The notes beneath the pieces were generated by a model. That model made no database searches. It was not told the DNA's origin and saw only the letters and a list, made by a program, of their open reading frames with translations. Position numbers and translations under genes: made by a program. Below, piece after piece: positions 16,340 to 24,854 of a stretch of 64,000 bases of DNA (its first letter is position 1; each line of letters starts with the position of its first letter). This DNA is from Rhizophagus prolifer (Eukaryota; Glomeromycota; Glomeromycetes; Glomerales; Glomeraceae), in assembly GCA_019425655.1 (NCBI GenBank), contig NQWY01033760.1:124001-188000 (forward strand), given 5' to 3'.

Positions 16340-18787
16340 TTGACAACATTCGAAAATACCGACGGCTATAAAATCATTCAGCAATGGATGGCTGATAAAG
16401 GTATTTCCCCATTCAAATTTCAGATTGAGACATGGCAGAAATTTGAAAACGGATACAGCGGAATGGTTGTTGCGCCTACGGGTTTCGGAAAAACATTTTC
16501 CGTTTTTTTAGCCTTATTAACGAATTTTTTTAATCATCCCGAGAAATATAAAAAAGGATTGAAAATGATCTGGATCACGCCACTCCGTTCATTGTCAAAA
16601 GATATTGCCAAAGCAATGCAGGAAGCGATTGACGAAATCGGTCTGGATTGGGCAGTGGGTGTACGAAATGGCGATACAGATCCAAAAGTCCGTCAGCAAC
16701 AGGTCAAAAATATGCCAGAAATTTTGGTGGTGACTCCCGAAAGTTTACATTTGCTTCTCGGACAGAAAAATAATGAACGTTTTTTTAAAGAAATGAAAAC
16801 CGTTGTTGTGGACGAATGGCACGAATTACTGGGTTCAAAACGTGGTGTAATGGTAGAACTGGGAATTTCCCAGCTTACGAAATATGTTCCGAAAATAAAA
16901 ATCTGGGGAATTACGGCAACCATCGGAAATCTCGATGAAGCTATGGAGGTTCTCATTCCTTACGACATCAAAAAAACAAAAATTACAGCGAAGGAGCAAA
17001 AAAAGATCGATATTCTTCCCGTCTTTCCTGATGAAGTTGAAATTTTACCCTGGGCTGGACATCTTGGACAAAAATTAGCCGACAAAGTTGTTCCCATCAT
17101 TTTGGAGTCAAAATCGACGATTGTTTTTACCAATACGCGAAGCCAGAGCGAGATGTGGTATCAGTTGTTATTGAATGCTTATCCTGATTTTGCCGGACAA
17201 ATTGCGATTCATCACAGTTCGATCGATGCTCATTTACGGATCTGGATTGAAGAAAATTTAAGTTCAGGGAAATTAAAAGCCGTGGTTTCTACTTCGTCTT
17301 TAGATTTAGGAATCGACTTTAAGCCTGTTGACACGGTCATTCAGGTCGGTTCTGCGAAAGGAGTCGCCCGATTTTTGCAGCGTGCCGGAAGAAGTGGCCA
17401 CTCCCCTTTTGAAACTTCAAAAATCTATTGTGTTCCGACCCATTCATTGGAATTAATCGAAGTTGCGGCTTTAAAGGAAGCCGTAAAACAGAAAGTGATC
17501 GAACCGCGCGATCCACAGGTTTTGTGTTTCGACGTTTTGGTTCAGTTTTTAATGACTTTGGCGGTTGGCGACGGATTCTATCCGGATGAACTGTATGAGA
17601 GGATCAAAAAAGTATATGCATTTCAGGAAATGACAGACGAAGAATGGAAAAGCATTCTCGATTTTCTTACCATTGGCGGAAGCGTTTTAAAGAGTTACGA
17701 AGAATTTCATAAAGTTGTGGTGACGGAAGATGGTTTATACAAAGTTACCTCGAGGAAAATTGCCATGCTTCACCGTATGAATATGGGAGTCATTGTAAGT
17801 GATGCCATGCTGAAAGTGAAATTTATTTCCGGTGGTTATATCGGAATGGTGGAGGAATATTTTATTTCAAAACTCAAAAAAGACGAAAAATTTATTTTGG
17901 CGGGAAGAGTGCTTGAAGTTGCAATGATCAAAGATATGACGGTTTACGTACGCGCTGCGAAAGGAAAGGCATTTGCGCCAAGTTATCTCGGCGGAAGATT
18001 GCCTTTAAGCTCAAATTTAGGTCAGTTTTTAAGACAGAAATTATCAGGTGCGCTGAATCCGAAAGCTTCAGAAAAAGAACTGAAATTCCTGCATCCTTTA
18101 TTGATCAATCAGGAAGAACGTTCTCATATCCCAAAAGATGATGAATTTTTGGTGGAACTCATCAAAAACCGCGAGGGTTACCATTTATTCATTTATCCTT
18201 TTGAAGGGCGGTTGGTTCACGAAGTGATGTCGGCGCTTATTGCTTACAGGATTTCAAAGCTGGCTCCGATCTCTTTTTCGATGGCGATGAATGATTATGG
18301 TTTTGAATTATTCAGTGATAAAGAAATTCCGCTAAATGAAGAAAATCTGCATAAAATTTTAACCCGGGAAAATCTGATGACCGATGTCATTTCAAGCATT
18401 AATTCTGCGGAAATGGCTCGAAGAAAATTCCGTGATATTGCGGTAATTTCCGGAATGGTGATTCAGAATTACGCAGGAAAACAACGTTCCAACAAATCTT
18501 TACAAAGTTCTGCCGGTCTGATTTTTAAAGTTCTTGAGGATTATGATCCGAACCATTTTCTTGTAAGACAGGCTTATACAGAAGTTTTCAATGCGCAATT
18601 GCAGGAACAAAGGCTGGTTGAAGCTTTTAAACGAATCGAAAAATCAAAAATAATTCTGAAATTTGCCAATACTTTTACACCATTAAGTTTCCCGATCAAA
18701 GTTGACAGTTTGAGACAAACGCTTTCCAGTGAAGGATTGGATGCGAGAATTCAAAAACTAATTCAGCAGGCGAGGAAACTTAAGTGA
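16340..18787 (+). CDS. Ligase-associated DEXH-box helicase (Lhr-like)
   Basis: An 815-residue SF2 helicase of the ligase-associated DEXH family. Walker A is VVAPTGFGKTF near residues 39-49. WITPLRSLSKD (Ia) follows, then TPESLHLLL, VVDEWHELLGSKRG (motif II, DEWH) near 155-168 and GITATIGNL (III). C-terminal motifs include VSTSSLDLGIDF and QRAGRSGHSPF (VI). A winged-helix and Lhr-core region fills the rest. The start is a TTG at 16340, because an in-frame stop lies just upstream and the encoded MTTFENTDGYKII matches the expected family start. It would unwind ends for the adjacent nuclease and ligase. Confidence 0.9.
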   Translation: MTTFENTDGYKIIQQWMADKGISPFKFQIETWQKFENGYSGMVVAPTGFGKTFSVFLALLTNFFNHPEKYKKGLKMIWITPLRSLSKDIAKAMQEAIDEIGLDWAVGVRNGDTDPKVRQQQVKNMPEILVVTPESLHLLLGQKNNERFFKEMKTVVVDEWHELLGSKRGVMVELGISQLTKYVPKIKIWGITATIGNLDEAMEVLIPYDIKKTKITAKEQKKIDILPVFPDEVEILPWAGHLGQKLADKVVPIILESKSTIVFTNTRSQSEMWYQLLLNAYPDFAGQIAIHHSSIDAHLRIWIEENLSSGKLKAVVSTSSLDLGIDFKPVDTVIQVGSAKGVARFLQRAGRSGHSPFETSKIYCVPTHSLELIEVAALKEAVKQKVIEPRDPQVLCFDVLVQFLMTLAVGDGFYPDELYERIKKVYAFQEMTDEEWKSILDFLTIGGSVLKSYEEFHKVVVTEDGLYKVTSRKIAMLHRMNMGVIVSDAMLKVKFISGGYIGMVEEYFISKLKKDEKFILAGRVLEVAMIKDMTVYVRAAKGKAFAPSYLGGRLPLSSNLGQFLRQKLSGALNPKASEKELKFLHPLLINQEERSHIPKDDEFLVELIKNREGYHLFIYPFEGRLVHEVMSALIAYRISKLAPISFSMAMNDYGFELFSDKEIPLNEENLHKILTRENLMTDVISSINSAEMARRKFRDIAVISGMVIQNYAGKQRSNKSLQSSAGLIFKVLEDYDPNHFLVRQAYTEVFNAQLQEQRLVEAFKRIEKSKIILKFANTFTPLSFPIKVDSLRQTLSSEGLDARIQKLIQQARKLK

Positions 18788-18797
18788 ATTTGAAACA

Positions 18798-18871
18798 CTT
18801 CGACAGGCTCAGTGTGACATCTCTAATACTAAATTCTTTTTATCAGCATTGTCAGGCTGAGCTTGTTGAAG
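18798..18871. repeat. Diverged inverted pair of the CTTCGACAAGCTCAG repeat
   Basis: CTTCGACAGGCTCAG at 18798-18812 and CTGAGCTTGTTGAAG at 18857-18871 are one-base variants of the repeat at 5548-5617. The pair fills the gap between the helicase and PdeM genes. Confidence 0.6.
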
Positions 18872-18888
18872 CCTTTTAATAAAAAATA

Positions 18889-19533
18889 ATGAAAATAGTA
18901 ACAAAAAATATAACCATTCATAACGAAGTTTTCACTTTAACGAATCAGCGGGCTTTGTTCTGGAAAAAAGAAAAAGCTTTGATTTTATCCGATCTGCATA
19001 TCGGGAAAACGGCTCATTTCCGTAAAAACGGCATTGCGCTTTCTGACCAGATCTTTGAAAATGATCTGCAAAGATTATCTGTTTTGATTGAATATTTTCA
19101 GCCCGAAAAATTTATCGTTGTCGGCGATCTGCTTCACGCAGGAGATAATTCGGATGTTGATAAATTCTGTGAATGGAAAAGCCAGTTTTCTGATCTTGAA
19201 TTTCATCTGATAGAAGGCAACCATGATAAAATTTCCAAAAAGCTTGAATCAAAATTATGCCTGAATTTCAGGGACGAGATTCTCGAAATCGATGATTTTA
19301 AGTTTGTGCATGATTTTGACAAAAAACAACCGAAATTTCAGATCACGGGTCATATTCATCCCGGGTTTGTCATTAATTCTTCTGTGAAAAATATCAAACT
19401 ACCTTGTTTTGTTGTCTCAGAAAATCAATTATTGCTTCCTGCTTTCAGCGAGTTTACAGGTCTTGATACAAAAAATCTCCCTAAAAAAGGAAGATTCTAT
19501 GTGTTTACGGATGCTGAGATCTATGAGATTTAA
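18889..19533 (+). CDS. pdeM: Ligase-associated endonuclease PdeM (metallophosphoesterase)
   Basis: A 214-residue calcineurin-like phosphoesterase. Metal-binding motifs appear in order: LILSDLHIGKTAHFRKNG near residues 28-45, VVGDLLHAGDNS near 80-91, IEGNHDK near 109, FVHDFDKKQ near 140 and ITGHIHPG near 151. These fit the fourth member of the ligase-associated set after exonuclease, ligase and helicase. It ends four bases past the tail of the convergent SemiSWEET gene, so the two 3' ends overlap. Confidence 0.88.
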   Translation: MKIVTKNITIHNEVFTLTNQRALFWKKEKALILSDLHIGKTAHFRKNGIALSDQIFENDLQRLSVLIEYFQPEKFIVVGDLLHAGDNSDVDKFCEWKSQFSDLEFHLIEGNHDKISKKLESKLCLNFRDEILEIDDFKFVHDFDKKQPKFQITGHIHPGFVINSSVKNIKLPCFVVSENQLLLPAFSEFTGLDTKNLPKKGRFYVFTDAEIYEI

Positions 19534-19790
19534 TTTTTCTTTTTGAAAATAATACAGCAAATCAGCAAAGTTAAATTAACTAAAACCGAAAAACCATTAG
19601 ATAAAATAATTGGTAATTCGTCCTGTAAAACGCCGTACCAAACCCAAAGTGATAATCCTGTAATCAAAACCAGTAGCATCACAACGGAAATATCTTTGGC
19701 ATTTTTCTCCTTGATAACTTTGATGAGTTGTGGCATCATTGCGATGGATGTGATTCCTCCGGCAATTAAACCTAGTAATTCTGTATTCAT
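19530..19790 (-). CDS. SemiSWEET-family transporter (PQ-loop)
   Basis: An 86-residue membrane protein with three hydrophobic segments (about 5-23, 39-55, 62-82) and the MPQLIKVIKEK PQ-loop motif near residue 18. That is the single triple-helix-bundle plan of bacterial SemiSWEETs, which act as dimers moving sugars or related small solutes. Its ATG overlaps the stop of the upstream gene by the ATGA tetranucleotide (19787-19790), so translation is probably coupled to the catalase-like gene. The substrate is unknown. Confidence 0.85.
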   Translation of the reverse strand: MNTELLGLIAGGITSIAMMPQLIKVIKEKNAKDISVVMLLVLITGLSLWVWYGVLQDELPIILSNGFSVLVNLTLLICCIIFKKKN

Positions 19791-20767
19791 AAATCATTAT
19801 TTTTTCTTGTTGTAAAAGAAGCTTTATAAGCTTCATCTCTTAATTTCTGAATTCTTCCAACTGGTTGTAAATCTTCAATATTTTCAAAAGGATTGAATGA
19901 TAAATTCTCAACCCATTGACTATTTTTATCAATTACTTCTGTAATTTTGATTGTTCCAATCGATATAAATTCAGAGTTCTTCCACATTTTATTCAGTTGA
20001 TTAACAGGTTGGTTTTCTAAATTGTAACAATATTGAGCCATTAATTCCAAATCGTATTTATTATCCTTGACGTAGTTTGCGATTGAATGATCAATACGCT
20101 TTTCATCAACTTTCGTGGGAATATTTTTCGGAATTAGTTTTAATTTAACCAAATGAGTTCCCAATCGATAAACGCCAATGGAATGATAATCGAAAGACAA
20201 AATAAAATTGTTTCGCTTTCTCAGAAATTTAAAACCCTCAACCATAAAAGAAGGATGAAAAAAAGCTGGTGAAACCAAAATAAAATTTTTGATTACTTTT
20301 TTTAGATTCCAGAATTTTTGAAAGATATTTCCCACAAAAAATCGATTAATCGCAATAAAAATTTTAAGAAATCGAGAAACATTATTGATTGGAAACAATG
20401 GAAAATTGACCAATGGAAAATTGGCAATAGTTTGATTGTCATCAGAAATTTTAACCGAAAATCCATAAGCCGGAATCGTTCTTTTCTGAGAAACCAATTT
20501 CATGTGCGCATTGGAAATTCGGATCAAACAATCTAAATTCTGCTTTAGGAAGACATTCTGTTCCTCAAAATTTTGATTGGAAACAAAAGTTCCTTTCAAA
20601 GTTGAGTAAGCTGTAACGTGTGCATCTCTTGTTTTATAGTTAGTCTTATTGATTTTGTCAGATTTGGAAACGAATATTTTAATAGCTACACAAACTTGTT
20701 CTAGAAGTTTAAACTCTTTCGAAGTTAAGGAATCTAAGTCAGGATTATATTTTATTTTGAAGGCCAT
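19787..20767 (-). CDS. Catalase-family heme protein (y4iL/SrpA-like)
   Basis: About 326 residues from the ATG at 20767; an ATG at 20779 would add four. RDAHVTAYSTLKGTF, near residue 46, keeps the distal His region of catalases. SFDYHSIGVYRLGTHLVKLKL, near 190, aligns with the catalase segment holding the proximal Tyr heme ligand. FNPFENIEDLQPVGRIQKLRDEAY near the C-terminus is the family tail. It lacks the long classical catalase domain set, like other short catalase-related proteins whose substrate is unsettled. No signal peptide is seen. It is coupled to the SemiSWEET gene. Confidence 0.72.
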   Translation of the reverse strand: MAFKIKYNPDLDSLTSKEFKLLEQVCVAIKIFVSKSDKINKTNYKTRDAHVTAYSTLKGTFVSNQNFEEQNVFLKQNLDCLIRISNAHMKLVSQKRTIPAYGFSVKISDDNQTIANFPLVNFPLFPINNVSRFLKIFIAINRFFVGNIFQKFWNLKKVIKNFILVSPAFFHPSFMVEGFKFLRKRNNFILSFDYHSIGVYRLGTHLVKLKLIPKNIPTKVDEKRIDHSIANYVKDNKYDLELMAQYCYNLENQPVNQLNKMWKNSEFISIGTIKITEVIDKNSQWVENLSFNPFENIEDLQPVGRIQKLRDEAYKASFTTRKNNDL

Positions 20768-20798
20768 AACATTTCCCAAACTAAAATGAAGCCAAAAA

Positions 20799-20822
20799 AA
20801 TAAGCTCCAGCTGGAGCTTATT
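20799..20822 (-). terminator. Perfect 24-base palindrome, csp terminator
   Basis: AATAAGCTCCAG followed by its exact complement CTGGAGCTTATT. On the minus strand it lies 22 bases after the csp stop and runs into a T-rich tract, so it is a good intrinsic terminator. The palindrome could also act in the other direction. Confidence 0.75.
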
Positions 20823-20844
20823 ATAAATATTTTAAATCAAAAAG

Positions 20845-21147
20845 TTATTTGACTAGTTCGATATTGACTGCCGAAAAACCTTTTGGTGATCTTTCTTTTT
20901 CGAAAGCTACTTTGTTTCCTTTTTTTACCGGCACTGCACAGTTGTTACTATGGAAAAAGATATTCTCGTTAGTTTTACTCTCCGTAATGAATCCATAACC
21001 CTTCTCACTTAAGAAAGTTACGATTCCTGTTTTCACAGTTTCTTCTGCTTCCACTGGCGCTGCTCCTAACTGAATGTTATCCAAATCAACCTCCACCCTT
21101 TCCTCAGGCGGTGTAGATGTTAATCTTCCGTATGCATCAACATACAT
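20845..21147 (-). CDS. Cold-shock domain protein, N-terminally shortened
   Basis: A 100-residue product whose C-terminal half is a cold-shock domain. VKTGIVTFLSEKGYGFITES carries the RNP1-like KGYGFI, followed by NIFFHSNNCAVPVKKGNKVAFE with RNP2-like FFHS. The part before it (MYVDAYGRLTSTPPEERVEV) is the conserved middle of a longer Bacteroidota cold-shock family. Codons for ALRREERKTNNDKGKDIEF are present just upstream in frame without a start. A separate ATG at 21223 begins MADSFS in another frame, as the long form does. The gene therefore seems to have lost a short internal A-rich piece with a frame change. The RNA-binding domain itself is whole. Confidence 0.8.
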   Translation of the reverse strand: MYVDAYGRLTSTPPEERVEVDLDNIQLGAAPVEAEETVKTGIVTFLSEKGYGFITESKTNENIFFHSNNCAVPVKKGNKVAFEKERSPKGFSAVNIELVK

Positions 21148-21567
21148 AAACTCGATGTCTTTTCCTTTGTCGTTGTTGGTTTTACGCTCTTCACGACGAA
21201 GTGCTTGAGAAAGAATCTGCCATAAATTATTGCTATTATTTTAAATTAATGTAGTGAAAATGAATCAATTGAAATTCTAAAATCTTCGTAGAAATGAATT
21301 TGAAATCGACTGGTATAAGATTAAAAGGTAATTGTCTTTATTATCCGAGGAAATTTTGTTGCGCCTTCTAGGCATAAAATACACAAGAATTAAAAGAAAT
21401 ATATATTACTGATTAGCAATACAGAAACCCATTATAAATTATAATACAAAGATACAATAAAATATGCAGAAAATATTATTTTTTAATTCACTGATTATCA
21501 AAAATATATTTGTAAATTTAAATAAATAAGTTATTTGCAAGTGTGGATAATTTGAAATCCATATAAA
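21148..21567 (-). promoter_or_regulatory. Long leader and promoter region of the csp gene, and promoter of the GT14 gene
   Basis: There is no separate gene in these 420 bases. Bases 21148-21223 are the displaced start of csp. On the minus strand CAAAGATA at 21447-21454 reads as a TAnnTTTG -7 box, which would give a leader of more than 200 bases, as is common for cold-shock mRNAs. On the plus strand TATATTTG at 21505-21512 is a matching -7 box for the glycosyltransferase at 21568. No convincing -33 element was seen for either. Confidence 0.45.
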
Positions 21568-22512
21568 ATGCAGAATTATTTCTCTTCAACACAACCTCAA
21601 CCCCAAACTTCTCAAAATCAAAATGATAAGGCATTAAGGATTGCATATTTCATAATGGTTCATAACGAAACTGAGAAATTTATCATACTATTCAAAAAAA
21701 TATACACAAGAGATCAGTTCTACCTCATTCATATTGACAGAAAAGCTAAGCCAGAGATAACTGAGGCGATTCAACTATTTTTAATACAGTTTCCAAATGC
21801 CTTTCTACTAGAAAGTATGAACATAACTTCAGGCGGTTTTAGCATTGTCCAAGCAGAACTTAACGCAATGGAATTTCTCCTGAATGCAAGTCCGGATTGG
21901 GATTATTTTATTAATCTAAGCTGCGATGACTTTCCTTTGAAATCTCAAAATATTATCCGCAAATTTTTATCTGAAAACAATGGTAAAAACTATCTTTTTT
22001 ATTATGACCAAAAGTTTTACAGACCCGACACACTCCAAAGAATACAAAACCATTTTACAGAAATGGCTTATAAAATCTCCTCGTTTATTTACAAAAGAGA
22101 ATTTATGAAAAACGTTATCCCTTTTATAGGTGGTAAGTGGTTTCTTTTCACAAGAGACACCTGTGCTTTTCTTAATAACAATAAAAAGGTGATGCTTTTC
22201 GAAGAATTCTATATTAACACCTATTTGCCCGGAGAATCGTTTTTTCAGACCGTTCTTATGAATACGGATTTTCACGATGTGATTGTAAATGATGACAAAA
22301 GAGCTGTATTGGAAAAATCTTTACTAAATAAGATTAATCCGGATGCAATCATTAATTATTTAAGATCTAATAACCACCTTTTCATCAGGAAAATAGATGG
22401 TAAAACTGATAAGTCCATTTTGGAATATATCGAAGAAAACTATAATACCAAATTACCTGACATTGATGAGATAGAGCGGGAATTAAGGATTAATGATCGT
22501 CAAAATAATTAA
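21568..22512 (+). CDS. GT14 (Branch/core-2) beta-glycosyltransferase
   Basis: A 314-residue protein of the Branch family, related to beta-1,6-N-acetylglucosaminyl- and xylosyltransferases. RIAYFIMVHNE at residues 24-34 opens the fold. FYLIHIDRKAK lies near 52, SGGFSIVQAELNAMEFLL near 91, and WDYFINLSCDDFPLKS near 111, the last being the family hallmark. Later come GGKWFLFTRDTCAF and PGESFFQTVLMN. There is no signal peptide or membrane segment. It stands alone between its own promoter and a terminator, so its acceptor (surface polysaccharide or glycoprotein) is unknown. Confidence 0.85.
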   Translation: MQNYFSSTQPQPQTSQNQNDKALRIAYFIMVHNETEKFIILFKKIYTRDQFYLIHIDRKAKPEITEAIQLFLIQFPNAFLLESMNITSGGFSIVQAELNAMEFLLNASPDWDYFINLSCDDFPLKSQNIIRKFLSENNGKNYLFYYDQKFYRPDTLQRIQNHFTEMAYKISSFIYKREFMKNVIPFIGGKWFLFTRDTCAFLNNNKKVMLFEEFYINTYLPGESFFQTVLMNTDFHDVIVNDDKRAVLEKSLLNKINPDAIINYLRSNNHLFIRKIDGKTDKSILEYIEENYNTKLPDIDEIERELRINDRQNN

Positions 22513-22514
22513 AT

Positions 22515-22550
22515 AAAAAAGACCTTTAATTGATTTTTAAAGGTCTTTTT
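22515..22550. terminator. Bidirectional terminator between GT14 and acyl-CoA dehydrogenase genes
   Basis: AAAAAAGACCTTTAA (22515-22529) pairs with TTAAAGGTCTTTTT (22537-22550) between two convergent genes. The stem has A/T runs on both sides, so it can serve both directions. Confidence 0.85.
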
Positions 22551-22570
22551 CATCTATCTTAATTGATTGA

Positions 22571-24082
22571 TTAGAAAAACGTCATCCAATCGCTTTTATC
22601 ACTTATATCATCCAAAGCACTAATTGCCTTATGATGTTGGAATGATGCAAAAAGCGTTACAATCTCCTGTCTTACAATCTCGATAGAATTGTCTGTCAAT
22701 TCCTGATTAAATCCAGCCTCATTCAGTTCAATTAAATCATTAACAGTAACAACTCTGGAGATAATTTTCCCAAGATCGATCATTTTTCTTTGTGATAATG
22801 GCCCATTAGTCGTTACGTTCAGCTCTTTAGCATATAATTTTGCAGCTTCTTTTGTAATCTCGTTAATAGAAAGATACTCTCCAAGGTTATCCGTCTTTTT
22901 CTTCTTCATATCTTTTAAAATTCCCTCAGAGATCTGCGTATAAAGCATTTCATTAGAACCTTCGAAAATCTGGAACGGACGGCTGTCCATTATTCCTCTT
23001 CCGCCAATATGACTGGTTCTGTAACCTTTTGCACCAGATAATTGAACCAACATCTGAGCTGCTTCCTGCATCATATCAGTTACAAAAGCTTTCATACTGT
23101 TGGCGTGAACACCACTTGCAGAAACATCTTTATCAATACCACTTACACTTGTACTTTTAGCACACATCGCTGAAGATAATGCGAAAAATGACTGTAATTT
23201 TGCAATCTGATATTGAACCTGATCCAAAGAAAATAAATTGCAAGTTCCAACGATTCTTTCCTTACAGTGTTTCATCGCTTCATCCATCATTCTTTTGAGA
23301 AATCCCATTCCCATTCCAGGGAATTGGAATCTGCTTCTGTGAAGAATGTCCAACATCATTTTAAGACCTGTTGTTTCAGGGATCAATTTATTATATTCAG
23401 GCACTTTGATATCCACTTTATTTAATCCGTACGGAATCATATAAAGTCCCGGATTGTCGTAATATTCCAGAACTTCTATATTTTGTTCCGGTTTGTGCGT
23501 ATCTGCAACGAAAAAGTCAACATCTCTGGCAAGATTTCCGTCAGCATTGATATTTCTGGAAGTTACCAACCAATAATTGGCTAAACCTGTCAATCCTTGC
23601 CAATGTTTAGTCCCTTTGATATGGTAAGTGTTGTCTTTCAGTTCGTTTTGGGTTTTCATGTTCAATGCGTCACTCCCAAAATCCGGTTCTGTGATCATCA
23701 ATCCACCCATTGCTCCAAAATCCAAGAAATGTTTGAAAATATCACCTTTGATAATTTCATTTCCATATTTTGCCAATGGTTCTAAAAACAAAGCAATATT
23801 AATCCCGAATGTCAGTGATAAAGGCAACGATTCATAAGCCGCAGCCGATAAAACACCAAGGCACTCTTTAACTTTTGCACCTCTACCACCGAATTCTTTC
23901 GGTATCGAAACCGACAATGGTTTTAAATTCAAAATCTCTTTCCAAACATTGGGTGGTAAACCTCTGGAAAGACTTAATTCATCAATATTTTCTTTTTGAA
24001 AAAGGGACGAAAGTGAAGATTTAAAACGATTGAGAAATTCCGGATATGAAACTACCGAAGCGTCCAATGCAAGTGCATTCAT
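22571..24082 (-). CDS. Acyl-CoA dehydrogenase family protein
   Basis: A 503-residue flavoprotein, longer than the usual 380-400 of the family. MITEPDFGSDALNMKT near residues 131-146 is the FAD/substrate-binding motif. GTKHWQGLTGLANYWLV follows, and VQLSGAKGYRTSHIGGRGIMDSRPFQIFEGSNEML near 340-375 is the C-terminal flavin and active-site segment. It would oxidise an acyl-CoA or a related thioester; the substrate is not evident. The C-terminal 100 residues are an extra helical domain. No electron-transfer partner gene is adjacent. Confidence 0.82.
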   Translation of the reverse strand: MNALALDASVVSYPEFLNRFKSSLSSLFQKENIDELSLSRGLPPNVWKEILNLKPLSVSIPKEFGGRGAKVKECLGVLSAAAYESLPLSLTFGINIALFLEPLAKYGNEIIKGDIFKHFLDFGAMGGLMITEPDFGSDALNMKTQNELKDNTYHIKGTKHWQGLTGLANYWLVTSRNINADGNLARDVDFFVADTHKPEQNIEVLEYYDNPGLYMIPYGLNKVDIKVPEYNKLIPETTGLKMMLDILHRSRFQFPGMGMGFLKRMMDEAMKHCKERIVGTCNLFSLDQVQYQIAKLQSFFALSSAMCAKSTSVSGIDKDVSASGVHANSMKAFVTDMMQEAAQMLVQLSGAKGYRTSHIGGRGIMDSRPFQIFEGSNEMLYTQISEGILKDMKKKKTDNLGEYLSINEITKEAAKLYAKELNVTTNGPLSQRKMIDLGKIISRVVTVNDLIELNEAGFNQELTDNSIEIVRQEIVTLFASFQHHKAISALDDISDKSDWMTFF

Positions 24083-24101
24083 AATAGATTAAATAAAAAC
24101 C

Positions 24102-24186
24102 GTTGCAAGCCATTTGTGCAACATAAAAAATTATAAAGTGAAGCAAATGGCAACAAACATTAGACATCTAAGATTGTTTGCTTCAC
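24102..24186. promoter_or_regulatory. Nested dyads in the divergent gap before crcB
   Basis: The gap between the divergent dehydrogenase and crcB holds three inverted repeats: GTTGCA/TGCAAC (24102-24107, 24117-24122), GCCATTTG/CAAATGGC (24109-24116, 24144-24151) and GTGAAGCAAA/TTTGCTTCAC (24138-24147, 24177-24186). They overlap, so they could form alternative hairpins or regulator sites. I see no fluoride-riboswitch motif. Confidence 0.4.
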
Positions 24187-24266
24187 GATGTATGATATTG
24201 TGCCAAAGATACTATTAATAATCCAGAGTTATTTTAGAAATCAATGATTATTTATAATTTAGCATA

Positions 24267-24632
24267 ATGAGAAATTTAGTTTACATTTTTCTTGGTGGTG
24301 GTTTTGGGAGTATAATGCGTTTTTTGATCTCTAACTATACCCAGAAACTTTGGAATATCAATAGTTTTCCCATGGGGACTTTTGTAGTTAATATTTCGGG
24401 ATGTTTTCTGATTGGGATTCTGTCTGCTTATTTTCTGAAAGTTGATAATTCTTTAAAATATCTTCTGATTACAGGTCTTTGTGGTGGTTATACTACATTT
24501 TCAACATTTTCTGCTGAGAATTTTTCACTGTGGCAAAATGGAAATTACGGCATATTGATTTTGTATGCTCTACTAAGCCTGATTATTGGAGTTTTCATGG
24601 TATTTACAGGTTTTCAGATTGTCAGAAATTAA
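24267..24632 (+). CDS. crcB: Fluoride channel Fluc/CrcB
   Basis: A 121-residue protein with four hydrophobic segments. It carries the family motifs GGGFGSIMRFLIS (residues 10-22), GTFVVNISGCFLIGIL (about 42-57) and GLCGGYTTFSTFSAE (about 71-85). Fluc channels are dual-topology dimers that expel fluoride. The start is the ATG at 24267. It stands alone between the divergent dehydrogenase and tRNA-Ser. Confidence 0.93.
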   Translation: MRNLVYIFLGGGFGSIMRFLISNYTQKLWNINSFPMGTFVVNISGCFLIGILSAYFLKVDNSLKYLLITGLCGGYTTFSTFSAENFSLWQNGNYGILILYALLSLIIGVFMVFTGFQIVRN

Positions 24633-24679
24633 TTTTTCCATTTGATAATTAGTGAATTAAAAACTTTTTTCAAATATAA

Positions 24680-24711
24680 TTTGCGCATCATACAAAAGCT
24701 TTCTATATTTG
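24680..24711 (+). promoter_or_regulatory. Promoter of tRNA-Ser
   Basis: TTTG at 24680-24683, then 20 bases, then TATATTTG at 24704-24711. This is a full match to the Bacteroidota TTTG / TAnnTTTG promoter form. The predicted start is about 25 bases before the tRNA. Confidence 0.75.
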
Positions 24712-24743
24712 CACCACTGAAAACGAGAAATCGTAGCAAGTAA

Positions 24744-24831
24744 GGAGAGTTGGCAGAGTGGTCGATTGCGGCAGTCTTGAAAACTGTTGACTGTAACAGG
24801 TCCGGGGGTTCGAATCCCTCACTCTCCGCCA
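24744..24831 (+). tRNA. tRNA-Ser(UGA)
   Basis: GGAGAGT (24744-24750) pairs with ACTCTCC (24821-24827), followed by the G discriminator and an encoded CCA (24829-24831). The anticodon stem GCAGT/ACTGT encloses CTTGAAA, with anticodon TGA at 24778-24780. A long variable arm is present, as expected for tRNA-Ser, and the T loop GGTTCGAATCC is intact. The 3' end borders the integrase-bearing island and is the likely attachment site. Confidence 0.95.
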
Positions 24832-24854
24832 GTTGGGAAACCAAAATAAGCTAA

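Noticed and set aside
24083-24266. Fluoride riboswitch before crcB
   Set aside because: I could not find the conserved fluoride aptamer motif; only simple dyads are present.
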